Below are positions 34,378-42,423 of a stretch of 64,000 bases of DNA, piece by piece. The stretch lies in contig NZ_JAMHIV010000015.1 of NCBI RefSeq assembly GCF_023897065.1, forward strand, positions 62,001 through 126,000, read 5' to 3'. Both the position numbers and the translations under genes were made by a program. How positions within the stretch are numbered: the stretch's first letter is position 1; each line of letters begins with the position of its first letter. The notes beneath the pieces were generated by a model that was given only the letters and a program-made list of their open reading frames with translations, ran no database searches and was not told where the DNA came from. The stretch is from Crossiella sp. SN42 (GTDB lineage: Bacteria; Actinomycetota; Actinomycetes; Mycobacteriales; Pseudonocardiaceae).

Positions 34378-34835
34378 CCGCGATGCAGGTCAAACCGGAC
34401 GAGCTGGCCGACCTGGCCGGGACCAGCCTCGGCTACAGCGGCTGGCGGCAGATCACCCAGGACCGGATCACCCAGTTCGCCGAGGCCACCGACGACCACC
34501 AGTGGATCCACCTGGATGCCGAGCAGTGCGCGCAGGGGCCCTACGGCAGGCCGATCGCGCACGGCTTCCTGATCCTGTCCCTGCTGCCCGCCTTCATCGG
34601 CGAGGTGTTCGAGGTCGCGGGCGTCGCGCTGAGCCTGAACTACCGGGTGGACAAGGTGCGCTTCCGCAAGCCGGTCGCGGCCGGGGAGTGGATCAGGGCG
34701 AAGGTCGGCATCGGCGCGGTCCGGCAGCGCCCGCACGGCTACCTGGAGGTCACCGCCACGGTGTCGGTGGAGCTGGACGACGGCTCGGTGGCCTGCACGG
34801 CGGAGCAGACCAGCCTCTACCCGGGCACGGGGTAG
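34374..34835 (+). CDS. MaoC-family (R)-specific enoyl-CoA hydratase
   Basis: A 153-aa hot-dog fold enzyme that hydrates or dehydrates acyl-CoA or acyl-ACP thioesters. The signature is FAEATDDHQWIHLD, GPYGRPIAHGFL: the catalytic Asp and His of R-hydratases (D-x-H-W-I-H, and IAHG). Length is normal. It directly follows the SDR stub; FabG-like reductase and MaoC hydratase pairs are common in fatty-acid, polyhydroxyalkanoate or polyketide starter pathways, so the pair was probably functional once. It may now act alone. Confidence 0.85.
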   Translation: MTAMQVKPDELADLAGTSLGYSGWRQITQDRITQFAEATDDHQWIHLDAEQCAQGPYGRPIAHGFLILSLLPAFIGEVFEVAGVALSLNYRVDKVRFRKPVAAGEWIRAKVGIGAVRQRPHGYLEVTATVSVELDDGSVACTAEQTSLYPGTG

Positions 34836-35334
34836 GCGGGCACAGTGGTCGACCTGGTCAGCGGCCCGCTGGTGCAGCAGTTGTCAGCCACTGCCTGACA
34901 ACGCTTCTCCCCACGAAACACACAAACACACAACTGAGTGTCCCGGTGGAGGATGTCCGGCCGGAGAAGTCCTTCGGCGATGAACTGGACCGGTCCGCAT
35001 TTCGGACGATGACGCGCTTGGTCTCAAGATCGTCGAGGACACGGTGGCGACAGCCTCGCCCACGGCTGACCGCCCGCCGGTGGGCGGAATCCGAAAGGAA
35101 AATCCGGAGAAATCCTCAAGAGTTTGCTGTGCGCCGATTCGGTGCGGAGTTCCGAGGAACTACGGGACCGGGTGGTCCGGACAGCCCAGGTGCTCACCGA
35201 GTCCCGCGGGGTCACCCCGGGACCCGCAGGAGCCGCTGACCGCCGAGGGCGGCCGGGGCCGGCACGCGTGGGCACGTGCCGGTTCCGGCGAAGGGCTTGA
35301 CCCTGACGGTGCGTCAACGTTGGAGGCTGGTCCC
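34836..35334. other. Intergenic region upstream of the intact P450
   Basis: About 500 bases with no supported gene. A patch near 34910-34935 is A+C-rich (repeated acac). The right end carries GGAGG for the P450 at 35335. A promoter is expected here, but no clear boxes are visible. Confidence 0.4.
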
Positions 35335-36570
35335 ATGCCGAACCCGACGACGCACACTGACGCCACCCCGCGCAGCCTGCCGACCGACCGCGACGCCGGT
35401 CCCTTCGTGCCGCCCAGCCACCTCACCCGGATGCGCGAGGCCCGCCCGGTCAGCCCGCTGGTCTTCCCCGACGGGCACGAGGGCTGGATCGTCACCGGCT
35501 ACGACGAGGTCCGCCAGGTCATGGCCGACACCCGGTTCAGCTCCCGGCAGGACCTCGGCGTCGTGCACGAGCCGTACGTGGTCCCCGGCATGCCCGTGGT
35601 CACCGAGCCCTCGCCGCAGGTGCCGGGCCTGTTCATCGCCATGGATCCGCCGGACCACACCCGCCTGCGGCGCAAGCTCACCGGCGCCTTCACCGTCAAA
35701 CGCATGCGGCAGCTGGAAGAGCACATCAACGAGATCGTCGAACGGCAGCTGGACGAGCTGGCCCGGCTGACCCCGCCGGTCGACCTGGTCAAGGAGTTCG
35801 CGCTGCCGGTGCCCTCGCTGGTGATCTGCGAACTGCTCGGCGTCCCCTACGCCGACCGCGCCGACTTCCAGGCCAACTCCACCAGGTTCCTGGACATGAC
35901 CCTGACCATCGAGGAGAAGATGGCCGCCTACGGCGCCCTGGCCGGCTACCTCGCCGCCCTGGTCACCGGCAAACGCGCCGAGCCGGGCGAGGACATCCTC
36001 TCCGACCTGGCCGGCCAGGAGGACCTGAGCATCGAGGAGCTGACCGGCATCGGCTTCCTGCTGCTGCTCGCCGGTCACGAGACCACCGCGAACATGTTGG
36101 CACTGGGCACTTTCGCGCTCGTGGAACACCCCGACCAGCTGGCCGAGCTGCGCGCGAACCCGGACCTGCTGCCCGGCGCGGTCGAGGAGCTGCTGCGCTA
36201 CCTGTCCATCGGCGACATCTTCTACCGCTACGCCACCGAGGACCTCGAGCTCGGCGGCGAGACCATCCCCCAGGGCGCCACCGTCGTGGTCTCCCTGCTC
36301 ACCGCCAACCACGACCCCCACCGCTTCGACAATCCCGCCGCCCTGGACATCCACCGCAACGCCCGCGGCCACCTGTCCTTCGGCCACGGCATCCACCAGT
36401 GCCTCGGCCAGCAACTGGCCCGCATCGAGATGCGCGCCGGTTTCGCGGGCCTGCTGCGCCGCTTCCCGACCCTCCAGCTGGCCATCCCGGCGGCCGAGGT
36501 GAAGCTGCGCACCAACATGCGGATCTACGGCGTGCACGAGCTTCCGGTCACCTGGACGGAAACAGCCTGA
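35335..36570 (+). CDS. Cytochrome P450 (CYP105-like)
   Basis: A complete bacterial class I P450 of 411 aa. ATG 35335 has GGAGG 8 nt upstream. Diagnostic parts: the I-helix LLLAGHETTANM with the acid-alcohol pair; ExxR in AVEELLRYLS; and the heme loop FGHGIHQCLGQQLARIE with the cysteine thiolate ligand. The N-terminal substrate-recognition region and the Gln-rich end of the heme loop look CYP105-like. It hydroxylates or oxidises a small molecule using electrons from a ferredoxin; no ferredoxin gene is adjacent. It lies among remnants of biosynthetic genes, so a role in secondary metabolism is likely. Confidence 0.9.
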   Translation: MPNPTTHTDATPRSLPTDRDAGPFVPPSHLTRMREARPVSPLVFPDGHEGWIVTGYDEVRQVMADTRFSSRQDLGVVHEPYVVPGMPVVTEPSPQVPGLFIAMDPPDHTRLRRKLTGAFTVKRMRQLEEHINEIVERQLDELARLTPPVDLVKEFALPVPSLVICELLGVPYADRADFQANSTRFLDMTLTIEEKMAAYGALAGYLAALVTGKRAEPGEDILSDLAGQEDLSIEELTGIGFLLLLAGHETTANMLALGTFALVEHPDQLAELRANPDLLPGAVEELLRYLSIGDIFYRYATEDLELGGETIPQGATVVVSLLTANHDPHRFDNPAALDIHRNARGHLSFGHGIHQCLGQQLARIEMRAGFAGLLRRFPTLQLAIPAAEVKLRTNMRIYGVHELPVTWTETA

Positions 36571-36586
36571 ACCGGTTGGCGGGCCA

Positions 36587-36962
36587 CTAGCGATGGTGGT
36601 CACCGCCGCGCACCGAGTGCATCAGCGCGGCATACCCGTCCTCCAGCGTCGGCTCCTCCACCGGCGCTCGTCCACCACCAGCAAGCGGGGCTCGCCGAGC
36701 AGCGCCTGCGCGATGCCCAGCCTGCGTTTGGCGCCGGTGGAGTACCGGCCGACGCGCTGGTCGGCGATCCCGGTCAGCGCGGACTGGGCCAGCAGGCGCT
36801 CGATCTGGTCCGCACGGACTCGACCCGGTCGGCATCCGGGACAGGCACGGCCTGATCCGCGCCATGGCCGAGCGGGGACAGGCGGTGCTGGTGTCCAGTC
36901 ACCACTTGCCCGAGGTGGCGCTCACCTGCGACCCGGTGGCGGTGCTGGTCTCCGGCAGGATC
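36587..36962. pseudogene. Rearranged ABC-transporter ATPase fragments
   Basis: On the minus strand, about 36665-36820 encodes YSTGAKRRLGIAQALLGEP followed by a Walker B (LLVVDE), and 36587-36660 encodes an ABC-type tail (PTLEDGYAALM). On the plus strand, about 36825-36962 encodes the missing H-loop part, AVLVSSHHLPEVALTC, then VAVLVSGRI. So parts of one kind of ATPase lie in opposite orientations side by side. An inversion within a former ABC gene, or joining of two ABC genes, would explain it. Nothing functional can be made. Confidence 0.6.
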
Positions 36963-36976
36963 CGTTATCAGGGCTG

Positions 36977-37303
36977 GCCGGGACGGGACTGCGCAACCAG
37001 GACATGCTGGGCTGCGCGTTGCTGTTCGACGGATACGCCCGCAGCACGGCCCTGCTCGCCCGCAACCTCGCCGGCAACGCCGCGCCCGTGCAGTCGCTGT
37101 CCGGCTTCCTGCAGCCACGCCTGCGCGACTTCCCCAGGGTCGCCTCGATCATGGCCAGCGGCGAGTACCGGGACGAGGAGGACGCCGCGCCCGACCTCAA
37201 GGAGGACGTCGAGTTCGGGCTCGGCCGCATCCTGGACGGCATCGAGATCCTCATCGCGAACCGGACGGGCCGGCCACCGGGATCCGGCGCGGTGTCAGGC
37301 TGA
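36977..37303 (+). pseudogene. TetR-family regulator, C-terminal fragment
   Basis: About 100 residues match the ligand-binding end of TetR regulators: LLFDGYARSTALLARNLAGN, LRDFPRVASIMASGEY and FGLGRILDGIEILIA. The N-terminal helix-turn-helix is absent; upstream DNA belongs to an ABC ATPase remnant. It cannot bind DNA and is treated as a fragment. Confidence 0.6.
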
Positions 37304-38304
37304 GCGCTCGCCGTTCGCGGTGAGCCGCGCCGGGATGGTCAGCTCGGCCAGGCGGCGGTAGGAGTCGAGCATGTCGGCGCGGTCGTAGGTGCTCATGGTC
37401 ACCAGGATCTCGTCCGCGCCGGTGCGTTCGAGGAGCTCGCCCAGGTTCGTGGCCACCTCGCCGGGGGTGCCATGCAGCTGGCCGCGCAGCGCCTCCGCCA
37501 GCAGCGTTCGTTCCCGCTCGGTCAGCTCCATCGCCAGCACGTCCTCGGGGGAACGCAGCGGCGGGAACTCACCGCGGGTGCGGGAGTGCGCGGTGGACCA
37601 CGCCTCCGGCAGCAGCAGCCGCCGGGCCTGCTCGGTGGTCTCGGCCACCGCGACCGTCGCGGCGACCACCACATACGGCTCCCGCGCCCACTCCGAGGGC
37701 CGGAAAGCGTTGCGGTACCGGGCAATCGCCTCGGTCGAGCGCGGTCCGCCGACCACCAGCGGCAGCCCGAACGCGGCCGCGATCTCCGCCCCCGCCCCGG
37801 TCGCCAGCAGGAACGGCGAGACCGTCATCCCCTCCCCCGGCCGGGCGTGCACCCCGGGATGCGCCGACTGCTCCCCGGTGAAGTACCCGAGCAGCTCACC
37901 CAGCTGGTCGGCGAAGGCGTCCACGGCCTCCTTGTCCTGCCCCAGGGCCCGCCGCACCCGTTGGTGAACCCGACCGAACGCCCCAGCCCCATGTCGATCC
38001 GCCCCGGGTACAACGCCTCCAGCACGCCGAACTGCTCGGCCACCACCAACGGCCGGTGGTTGGGCAGCATCACCCCACCGGTGCCCACCCGGATCCGCTC
38101 GGTCGCCGCCGCCACCGCCGCGGCCAGCACCGTCGGCGCCGACCCGGCCAGCCCCGGCACACTGTGGTGCTCGGACACCCAGAACCGGTGATACCCCAGC
38201 TCCTCGGCCTGCCGCGCGAACCGCACGGTGTCCCGCAACGCCCGCGCGTCATCCTGGCCCTGCCTGGTGCTCGACCGGTCAAGCACGGAAAGTCGTACCG
38301 TCAC
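37295..38304 (-). pseudogene. LLM-class flavin-dependent oxidoreductase with a frameshift
   Basis: A luciferase-like monooxygenase family gene. The first part (LGYHRFWVSEHHSVPG, TERIRVGTGGVMLPNHRPL, FGVLEALYPGRIDMGLG) and the second part (VRRALGQDKEAVDAF, PFLLATGAGAEIAAAFGLPL, ADEILVTMSTYDRADML) are both typical, but they sit in different frames. The change occurs near 37960, in a G/C-rich run after SVGFTNG. A single-base insertion or deletion explains it. Without it the enzyme would be about 335 aa, the family's usual length, and would oxidise a substrate with FMNH2 or F420. It is either a recent pseudogene or a sequence error. Confidence 0.7.
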
Positions 38305-38368
38305 ACCAGGGACAACGCGGGCGGCGGGCGGAGATTCCCGTGGGTGGTCAAGGCCACCGCGGATGCGC

Positions 38369-39496
38369 TCACTTCGGCCCGAAGCGCACCCAGTCCGGTC
38401 CCCCGCCCTCCACGTTCACGCCCTTCTCGATCACCGCCAGGTTGTGGTGGAAGTGCAGGCTCCTGATCTGCTGGTCCGTCGGCGCGGGCCGTCGGCTGCC
38501 CGCCAGGATCTCCTCGTGGTTGAGGCCGTCGACCAGCGACTTCAGGAAGCCGAGGCTGGTGTGCGGCGCGTCGAGCTCCGCGCTGGTGCCGCCGAAACGG
38601 GGCCAGTACGAGGTTTGCAGGTCCTCGATGGCGTAGTAGCCGCCTTCGCGGAGGTGCGGGAACAGCGTGTGGAAGGTGGTCAGCACATGGTCGACGCGGT
38701 GGCTGCCGTCGTCGATCACGATGTCCGGCGGGCCGGTCCTGGCCACCACCGCCAGCAGCGCCTCGGGGTCGGACTGGTCGGCGCGCAGGGTGTGGATGCG
38801 TTGGCACGCATGGGGAGTCTTGTCGTGCACGTCGACGCCGTAGACGGTGGCGCGCGGGAAGTAGTGCTTCCACATGCGCAGCGAACAACCGCCGGCGGCG
38901 GGGTCGGCGAAGCCGCCGATGCCGATCTCCAGGACGGTCAGGGGGCGGTCGCGCAGCGGCTCGAAGTAGCGCGGGTAGTGCTGGGTGTAGCGGTGGATGC
39001 CCCACTTGTCCGACTCGTGGCGGCTGGCCAGCTCAGTCAGGGTCACCTCATCGCGATGGTCCATTGTGGACAGAAGGCGCTGGGCGGCGGCGAACCAGAC
39101 CGGCGGGCGGCGGAAGGAGGCGATGTCGCCGGAGTCGCGCAGTTCCACCTGGCGGGTGGCCGGACCTGCCGCGCCACGGGGGCCGAGGAGCTGGCGGATC
39201 GCTTCCCCGAGCTGCTGGCGGATGGTGGCGTGCGGGGTCGCGGACCGGCCGGCGGCGTGGATGGCGCTGGAGCCGGTGACCGTGACCAGGCAGGCGGTGG
39301 TGGTGTCGCGGTGGCCGAACAGGAGCTGGATCTCGATCTCCGTGCCGGGGTCCAGGCGTGGTGGGTCGAGGCGGAAGGCGATCTCGTCGGTGGCGATCTC
39401 GGCGCAGCGGCCGGGGCCCAGGTCGTCGATGAGTGCGGCGAGGTCGTCGGGATGGCCGCCCGAGGCGGCGGCGAGTCGCATGACGTCGGTGCGCAT
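38369..39496 (-). CDS. MycE/TylE-type sugar O-methyltransferase
   Basis: A 375-aa SAM-dependent methyltransferase like MycE and TylE, which methylate 6-deoxyhexose hydroxyls on macrolides. The N-terminal about 150 residues form the family's auxiliary domain. Then come SDKWGIHRYTQHYPRYFEPL, the SAM motif LTVLEIGIGGFADP, SLRMWKHYFP, VYGVDVHDKTP and the metal-binding PDIVIDDGSHRVDHV with Asp and His. GGGGGG lies upstream of ATG 39496. Presence of such an enzyme suggests that this region once belonged to a glycosylated polyketide pathway. No polyketide synthase is present in the window. Confidence 0.85.
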   Translation of the reverse strand: MRTDVMRLAAASGGHPDDLAALIDDLGPGRCAEIATDEIAFRLDPPRLDPGTEIEIQLLFGHRDTTTACLVTVTGSSAIHAAGRSATPHATIRQQLGEAIRQLLGPRGAAGPATRQVELRDSGDIASFRRPPVWFAAAQRLLSTMDHRDEVTLTELASRHESDKWGIHRYTQHYPRYFEPLRDRPLTVLEIGIGGFADPAAGGCSLRMWKHYFPRATVYGVDVHDKTPHACQRIHTLRADQSDPEALLAVVARTGPPDIVIDDGSHRVDHVLTTFHTLFPHLREGGYYAIEDLQTSYWPRFGGTSAELDAPHTSLGFLKSLVDGLNHEEILAGSRRPAPTDQQIRSLHFHHNLAVIEKGVNVEGGGPDWVRFGPK

Positions 39497-39553
39497 CTGT
39501 GTCCCCCCTGGATCACGTCGTGTGCCGCCCAGTTCTAGCAGGTTCGTTTCCCG

Positions 39554-40410
39554 GTGACCGCACGGCGACTGGCCAAGCGATATCCGGGCGGGCAGAGCGC
39601 CGTCGTCGATCTCGACCTGCGGGTGCGCCGCGCATGCTGATGGGACTTATCCGGCCCACCGCCGGGCACGCGTCCGTGCTCGGTGAAGCGCCGGGGAATC
39701 CGCGCGGACTGGCCGGGATCGGCGCGCTGATCGAGTATCCGGCCTTCTACCCGCACCTGTCCGGCCGGGACAACCTGCGCGTGCTGGCCCGGTCCTGCGG
39801 CATGCCCGACTCCCGGGTGGAGCGGGCGCTCGCCCAAGTGGAGCTGGCGGAGCGGGGCGGTGACCGGTTCCGCGCCTACTCGCAGGGCATGAAGCAGCGG
39901 CTGGGCACCGCGGCGGCGCTGCTGAAGGACTGCGAGCTGCTGATCCTGGACGAGCCGACCAACGGCATGGACCCGTCGGGCATGGCCGCCATGCGGGAGC
40001 TGATCCGCTCGCTCGGCTCGGCCGGGCGCACGGTGCTGCTGTCCAGTCATCTGCTCGGCGAGGTGGAGCAGGTGTGCGACCGGGTGGGCGTGATCCAGCA
40101 GGGGCGGCTGATCGCCGAGGGCAGTGTCGCCGAGCTGACCTCCTCGCTGGACGCGGGGCGGCTGATGATCACCGCGAGTCCCCGGCAGCGCGCGGCCGAG
40201 GTGCTGCGGCGGCATCCCTCGGTCCGCGCTGTCCGGCAGGAGGGGGAGGATCTGCTGGTCAGCGCGCCGGTGGAGCTCATCGGCGCGCTGAACCGGGAGC
40301 TGGTGCTGGCGGAGGTGACGGTGACCCACCTGCGTGCGGTGCGCCATTCGCTGGAAGAGGTCTTCCTGGAGCTCACCGTGGACCAGGAGCCTGCGGCGGT
40401 GCCGTCATGA
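39554..40410 (+). pseudogene. ABC-transporter ATPase lacking Walker A
   Basis: GTG 39554 begins a normal ABC start (VTARRLAKRYPGGQSAVVDL), but where GxxxxGKT should follow, the sequence jumps, with loss of frame, to MLMGLIRPTAGHASVLGEAP. About 20 codons holding Walker A are gone. The rest is normal: signature YSQGMKQRLGTAAAL, Walker B LLILDEPTNGMD, H-loop VLLSSHLLGEVE and a 100-residue tail. An internal ATG near 39632 could still give a protein of about 259 aa, but it could not bind ATP properly. Its stop overlaps the ATG of the permease gene (ATGA). Confidence 0.7.
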
Positions 40411-41267
40411 CCGCCGCGCTGCGCTCGGAGCTGCTCGCCATCCGCAAGCGCCCGGCCGCCTGGCTGCTCGGCGCCTGCTGGCTGGCGCAGACCTTGCTGT
40501 TCACCTTCACCGTGCCCTACCTCGTCTACCGCGCCCAGTCCGGCAGCGCGGCGGCGAACCCGGAGCAGATCGGCGCGATGCTGGGCAACCTGCTGCCGGA
40601 AAGCCTGGTGGCCAACACGCTCATGTCCTTCCCGATGTTCGGCGGCGCGATCATGGTGATCCTGGGCGCGGTGCTGATGGGCGGGGAGTACCGGTGGCAC
40701 ACCTGGGGACCGCTGTTCACCCAGGGGCCCGGCCGGATGGCGGTGCTGCTGGCGAAGTTCCTGACCATGGCGCTAGCAGTGCTAGGGATCGTGCTGGCCA
40801 CCTTCGCGTTCAGCTCGGTGCTGCGCCTGGTCGTGGCCGGCCTGGAGAACGGGCCGGTGGTCTTCCCCGACCCGCTCACCGTGCTGGCCGGGATCGGCGC
40901 CTGCTGGCTGCTCGGCCTGGCCTGCGCGACGCTCGGCTTCTTCCTCGCCTCGGCCTTCCGCAGCACCGGCACCGGCCTGGCCGTCGGGCTGGTGTGGTTG
41001 CTGGCGCTGGAGAACGCGGTCAACGGGCTGACCTTCGCGCTGCCCGCGGTCAAGGCGGTGCAGACCCTGCTGATCGGGCCGAGCGGCGGCGCGATCGCGG
41101 CGGAGCTGGGCGCGCGGCCACAGGGTTCGAGCGGCGGCGTGGCGATGCTGGTGGTCGACGTGACCAGCGCGCCGGTCGCGGTGCTGGTGCTTCTCGGCTA
41201 CGTGCTGGTCTTCCTCGGGCTCAGCCTGCGCCTGGCCCGCGGCCGGGACATCCAGGGAGCCGGTTAG
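40407..41267 (+). CDS. ABC-2 type transporter permease
   Basis: A 286-aa membrane protein with about six hydrophobic helices: WLLGACWLAQTLLFTFTV near the N-terminus, AIMVILGAVLMGGEY, LAVLGIVLATFAFSS, GIGACWLLGLACATLG, and a long C-terminal helix. This is typical of the permease of daunorubicin- or bacitracin-type export systems. It overlaps the ATPase gene by 4 bases, so the two were one operon. Because the ATPase has lost Walker A, the permease is orphaned unless another ATPase serves it. Confidence 0.8.
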   Translation: MTAALRSELLAIRKRPAAWLLGACWLAQTLLFTFTVPYLVYRAQSGSAAANPEQIGAMLGNLLPESLVANTLMSFPMFGGAIMVILGAVLMGGEYRWHTWGPLFTQGPGRMAVLLAKFLTMALAVLGIVLATFAFSSVLRLVVAGLENGPVVFPDPLTVLAGIGACWLLGLACATLGFFLASAFRSTGTGLAVGLVWLLALENAVNGLTFALPAVKAVQTLLIGPSGGAIAAELGARPQGSSGGVAMLVVDVTSAPVAVLVLLGYVLVFLGLSLRLARGRDIQGAG

Positions 41268-41355
41268 TCAGGCCACAGCCACGATCGTGGTTGAACCGGC
41301 CTGGGGTGGGCACCCTGCTGCTCGTACAGCCGCTGTCTAGCAGGGGAGCTGACAT

Positions 41356-41541
41356 ATGAGTACCGGAGACAAGATCGACGCCAAGGCCGACCAGGTCAAG
41401 GGCAAGATCAAGGAAGCGACCGGCCGCGCCACCGATGACGAGGGCATGGAGGCCGAGGGCCGTGGCGACCAGGCCAAGGGCGACCTGAAGCAGGGTGTGG
41501 AGAAGGCGAAGGACGCGGTCAAGAACATCGTCAAGGACTGA
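41356..41541 (+). CDS. CsbD-family stress protein
   Basis: A 61-aa very hydrophilic protein of the CsbD family (KADQVKGKIKEATGRATDD, GRGDQAKGDLKQGVEKAKDA). These small cytoplasmic proteins are general-stress induced in many bacteria; their molecular role is unknown. GGGGAG lies 8 nt before the ATG. It is convergent with the LuxR-type regulator at 41591 and followed by a shared hairpin. Confidence 0.9.
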   Translation: MSTGDKIDAKADQVKGKIKEATGRATDDEGMEAEGRGDQAKGDLKQGVEKAKDAVKNIVKD

Positions 41542-41554
41542 CCCGTCCGGCTCG

Positions 41555-41584
41555 GCGGCGGGTGAGGCCCTCATCACCCGCCGC
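41555..41584 (+). terminator. Shared hairpin between convergent genes
   Basis: An 11-bp perfect stem (41555-41565 and 41574-41584) with an 8-nt loop lies between the stops of the CsbD gene (41541) and the leftward LuxR-type gene (41591). It probably terminates both. Confidence 0.6.
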
Positions 41585-41590
41585 GCCGGG

Positions 41591-42214
41591 TCAGATCATC
41601 CCGGCGCGCATCGCGTAGGCCACCGCGTGCGGCCGGTTCTTCAGCTTCAGCCGCTGGGTGACACCGGAGATCACGTTCTTCACGGTCCGCTCGGAGTAGC
41701 AGAGCCGGGTGGCGATCTCCGCGGTGTCCCAGCCGTCGGCCATCAACCGCAGCACGTCGACCTCGCGCGGACTCAGCCCCGCGGCGTTCATGCCCTTGGG
41801 CGCCAACAGTTCCCGTTGCAGCCGCTCCACGTGCTTGAGCAGCTCGCCGAGCATCGCCGGCGGCAGCACCCCGCCGCCCGCCGCGGCCGCCCGGACCCCG
41901 TGCACCAGCCGGTCGCCGGTGGTCGCCGCCCTGGGCAGCACCGCGACCACCCGGCACTCCACCGCCGCGAGCAGTTCGGACTCCTCTAACTGGTTGACCA
42001 CCAGTACAACCGGTACGCCACCGTTGTTGGCCGCCCGGCGCAGCAGCGAGAGCAGCTCGGGGGTGAGCGCGTCGGCGGCGACCACCCGGACGTCGGCGCG
42101 TGGCGACTGCAGGCCTTCCTCGACCACCATCTCGGCGCAGGCGCGCAGCGTGCCGGAGAGGCCGGCGGCGGTCAGTGGATCTGGTGCGTAGACCGCGACG
42201 CGGATTGCTTCCAC
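41591..42214 (-). CDS. NarL/LuxR-type response-regulator-like transcription factor
   Basis: A 207-aa protein with a receiver-like N-terminal domain and a C-terminal LuxR HTH (LSPREVDVLRLMADGWDTAE, CYSERTVKNVISGVTQRLKL). The receiver looks degenerate: after VAVYAPDPLTAAGL no clear phosphoacceptor Asp stands in the usual strand-3 place, so it may not be phosphorylated. No histidine kinase gene is adjacent. GTG 42214 has GGGGAG 6 nt upstream. Such orphan NarL-like regulators frequently control secondary metabolism. Confidence 0.8.
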   Translation of the reverse strand: MEAIRVAVYAPDPLTAAGLSGTLRACAEMVVEEGLQSPRADVRVVAADALTPELLSLLRRAANNGGVPVVLVVNQLEESELLAAVECRVVAVLPRAATTGDRLVHGVRAAAAGGGVLPPAMLGELLKHVERLQRELLAPKGMNAAGLSPREVDVLRLMADGWDTAEIATRLCYSERTVKNVISGVTQRLKLKNRPHAVAYAMRAGMI

Positions 42215-42423
42215 TGCGTTCTCCCCGTACGTGGTGGGCCAACGCCGTCAATCCTCACCCTGAGTGACGCCGAAGACATCGGTCACCTGACGGTGTCCCC
42301 GCGGCAGTGGGTTGACCTGCGCTGATCGTGGTCCGCAGGGGCAACTGCGCTGGTGCGCGAGGGCAACCTGCGGATACCTGCGGTGGCCACCTGTGGACGA
42401 CGTGCCTCGTCATCCGCCCCGGG

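Noticed and set aside
39632-40410. A functional short ABC ATPase from the internal ATG
   Set aside because: Without Walker A it could not bind or hydrolyse ATP normally; it is kept as a pseudogene.
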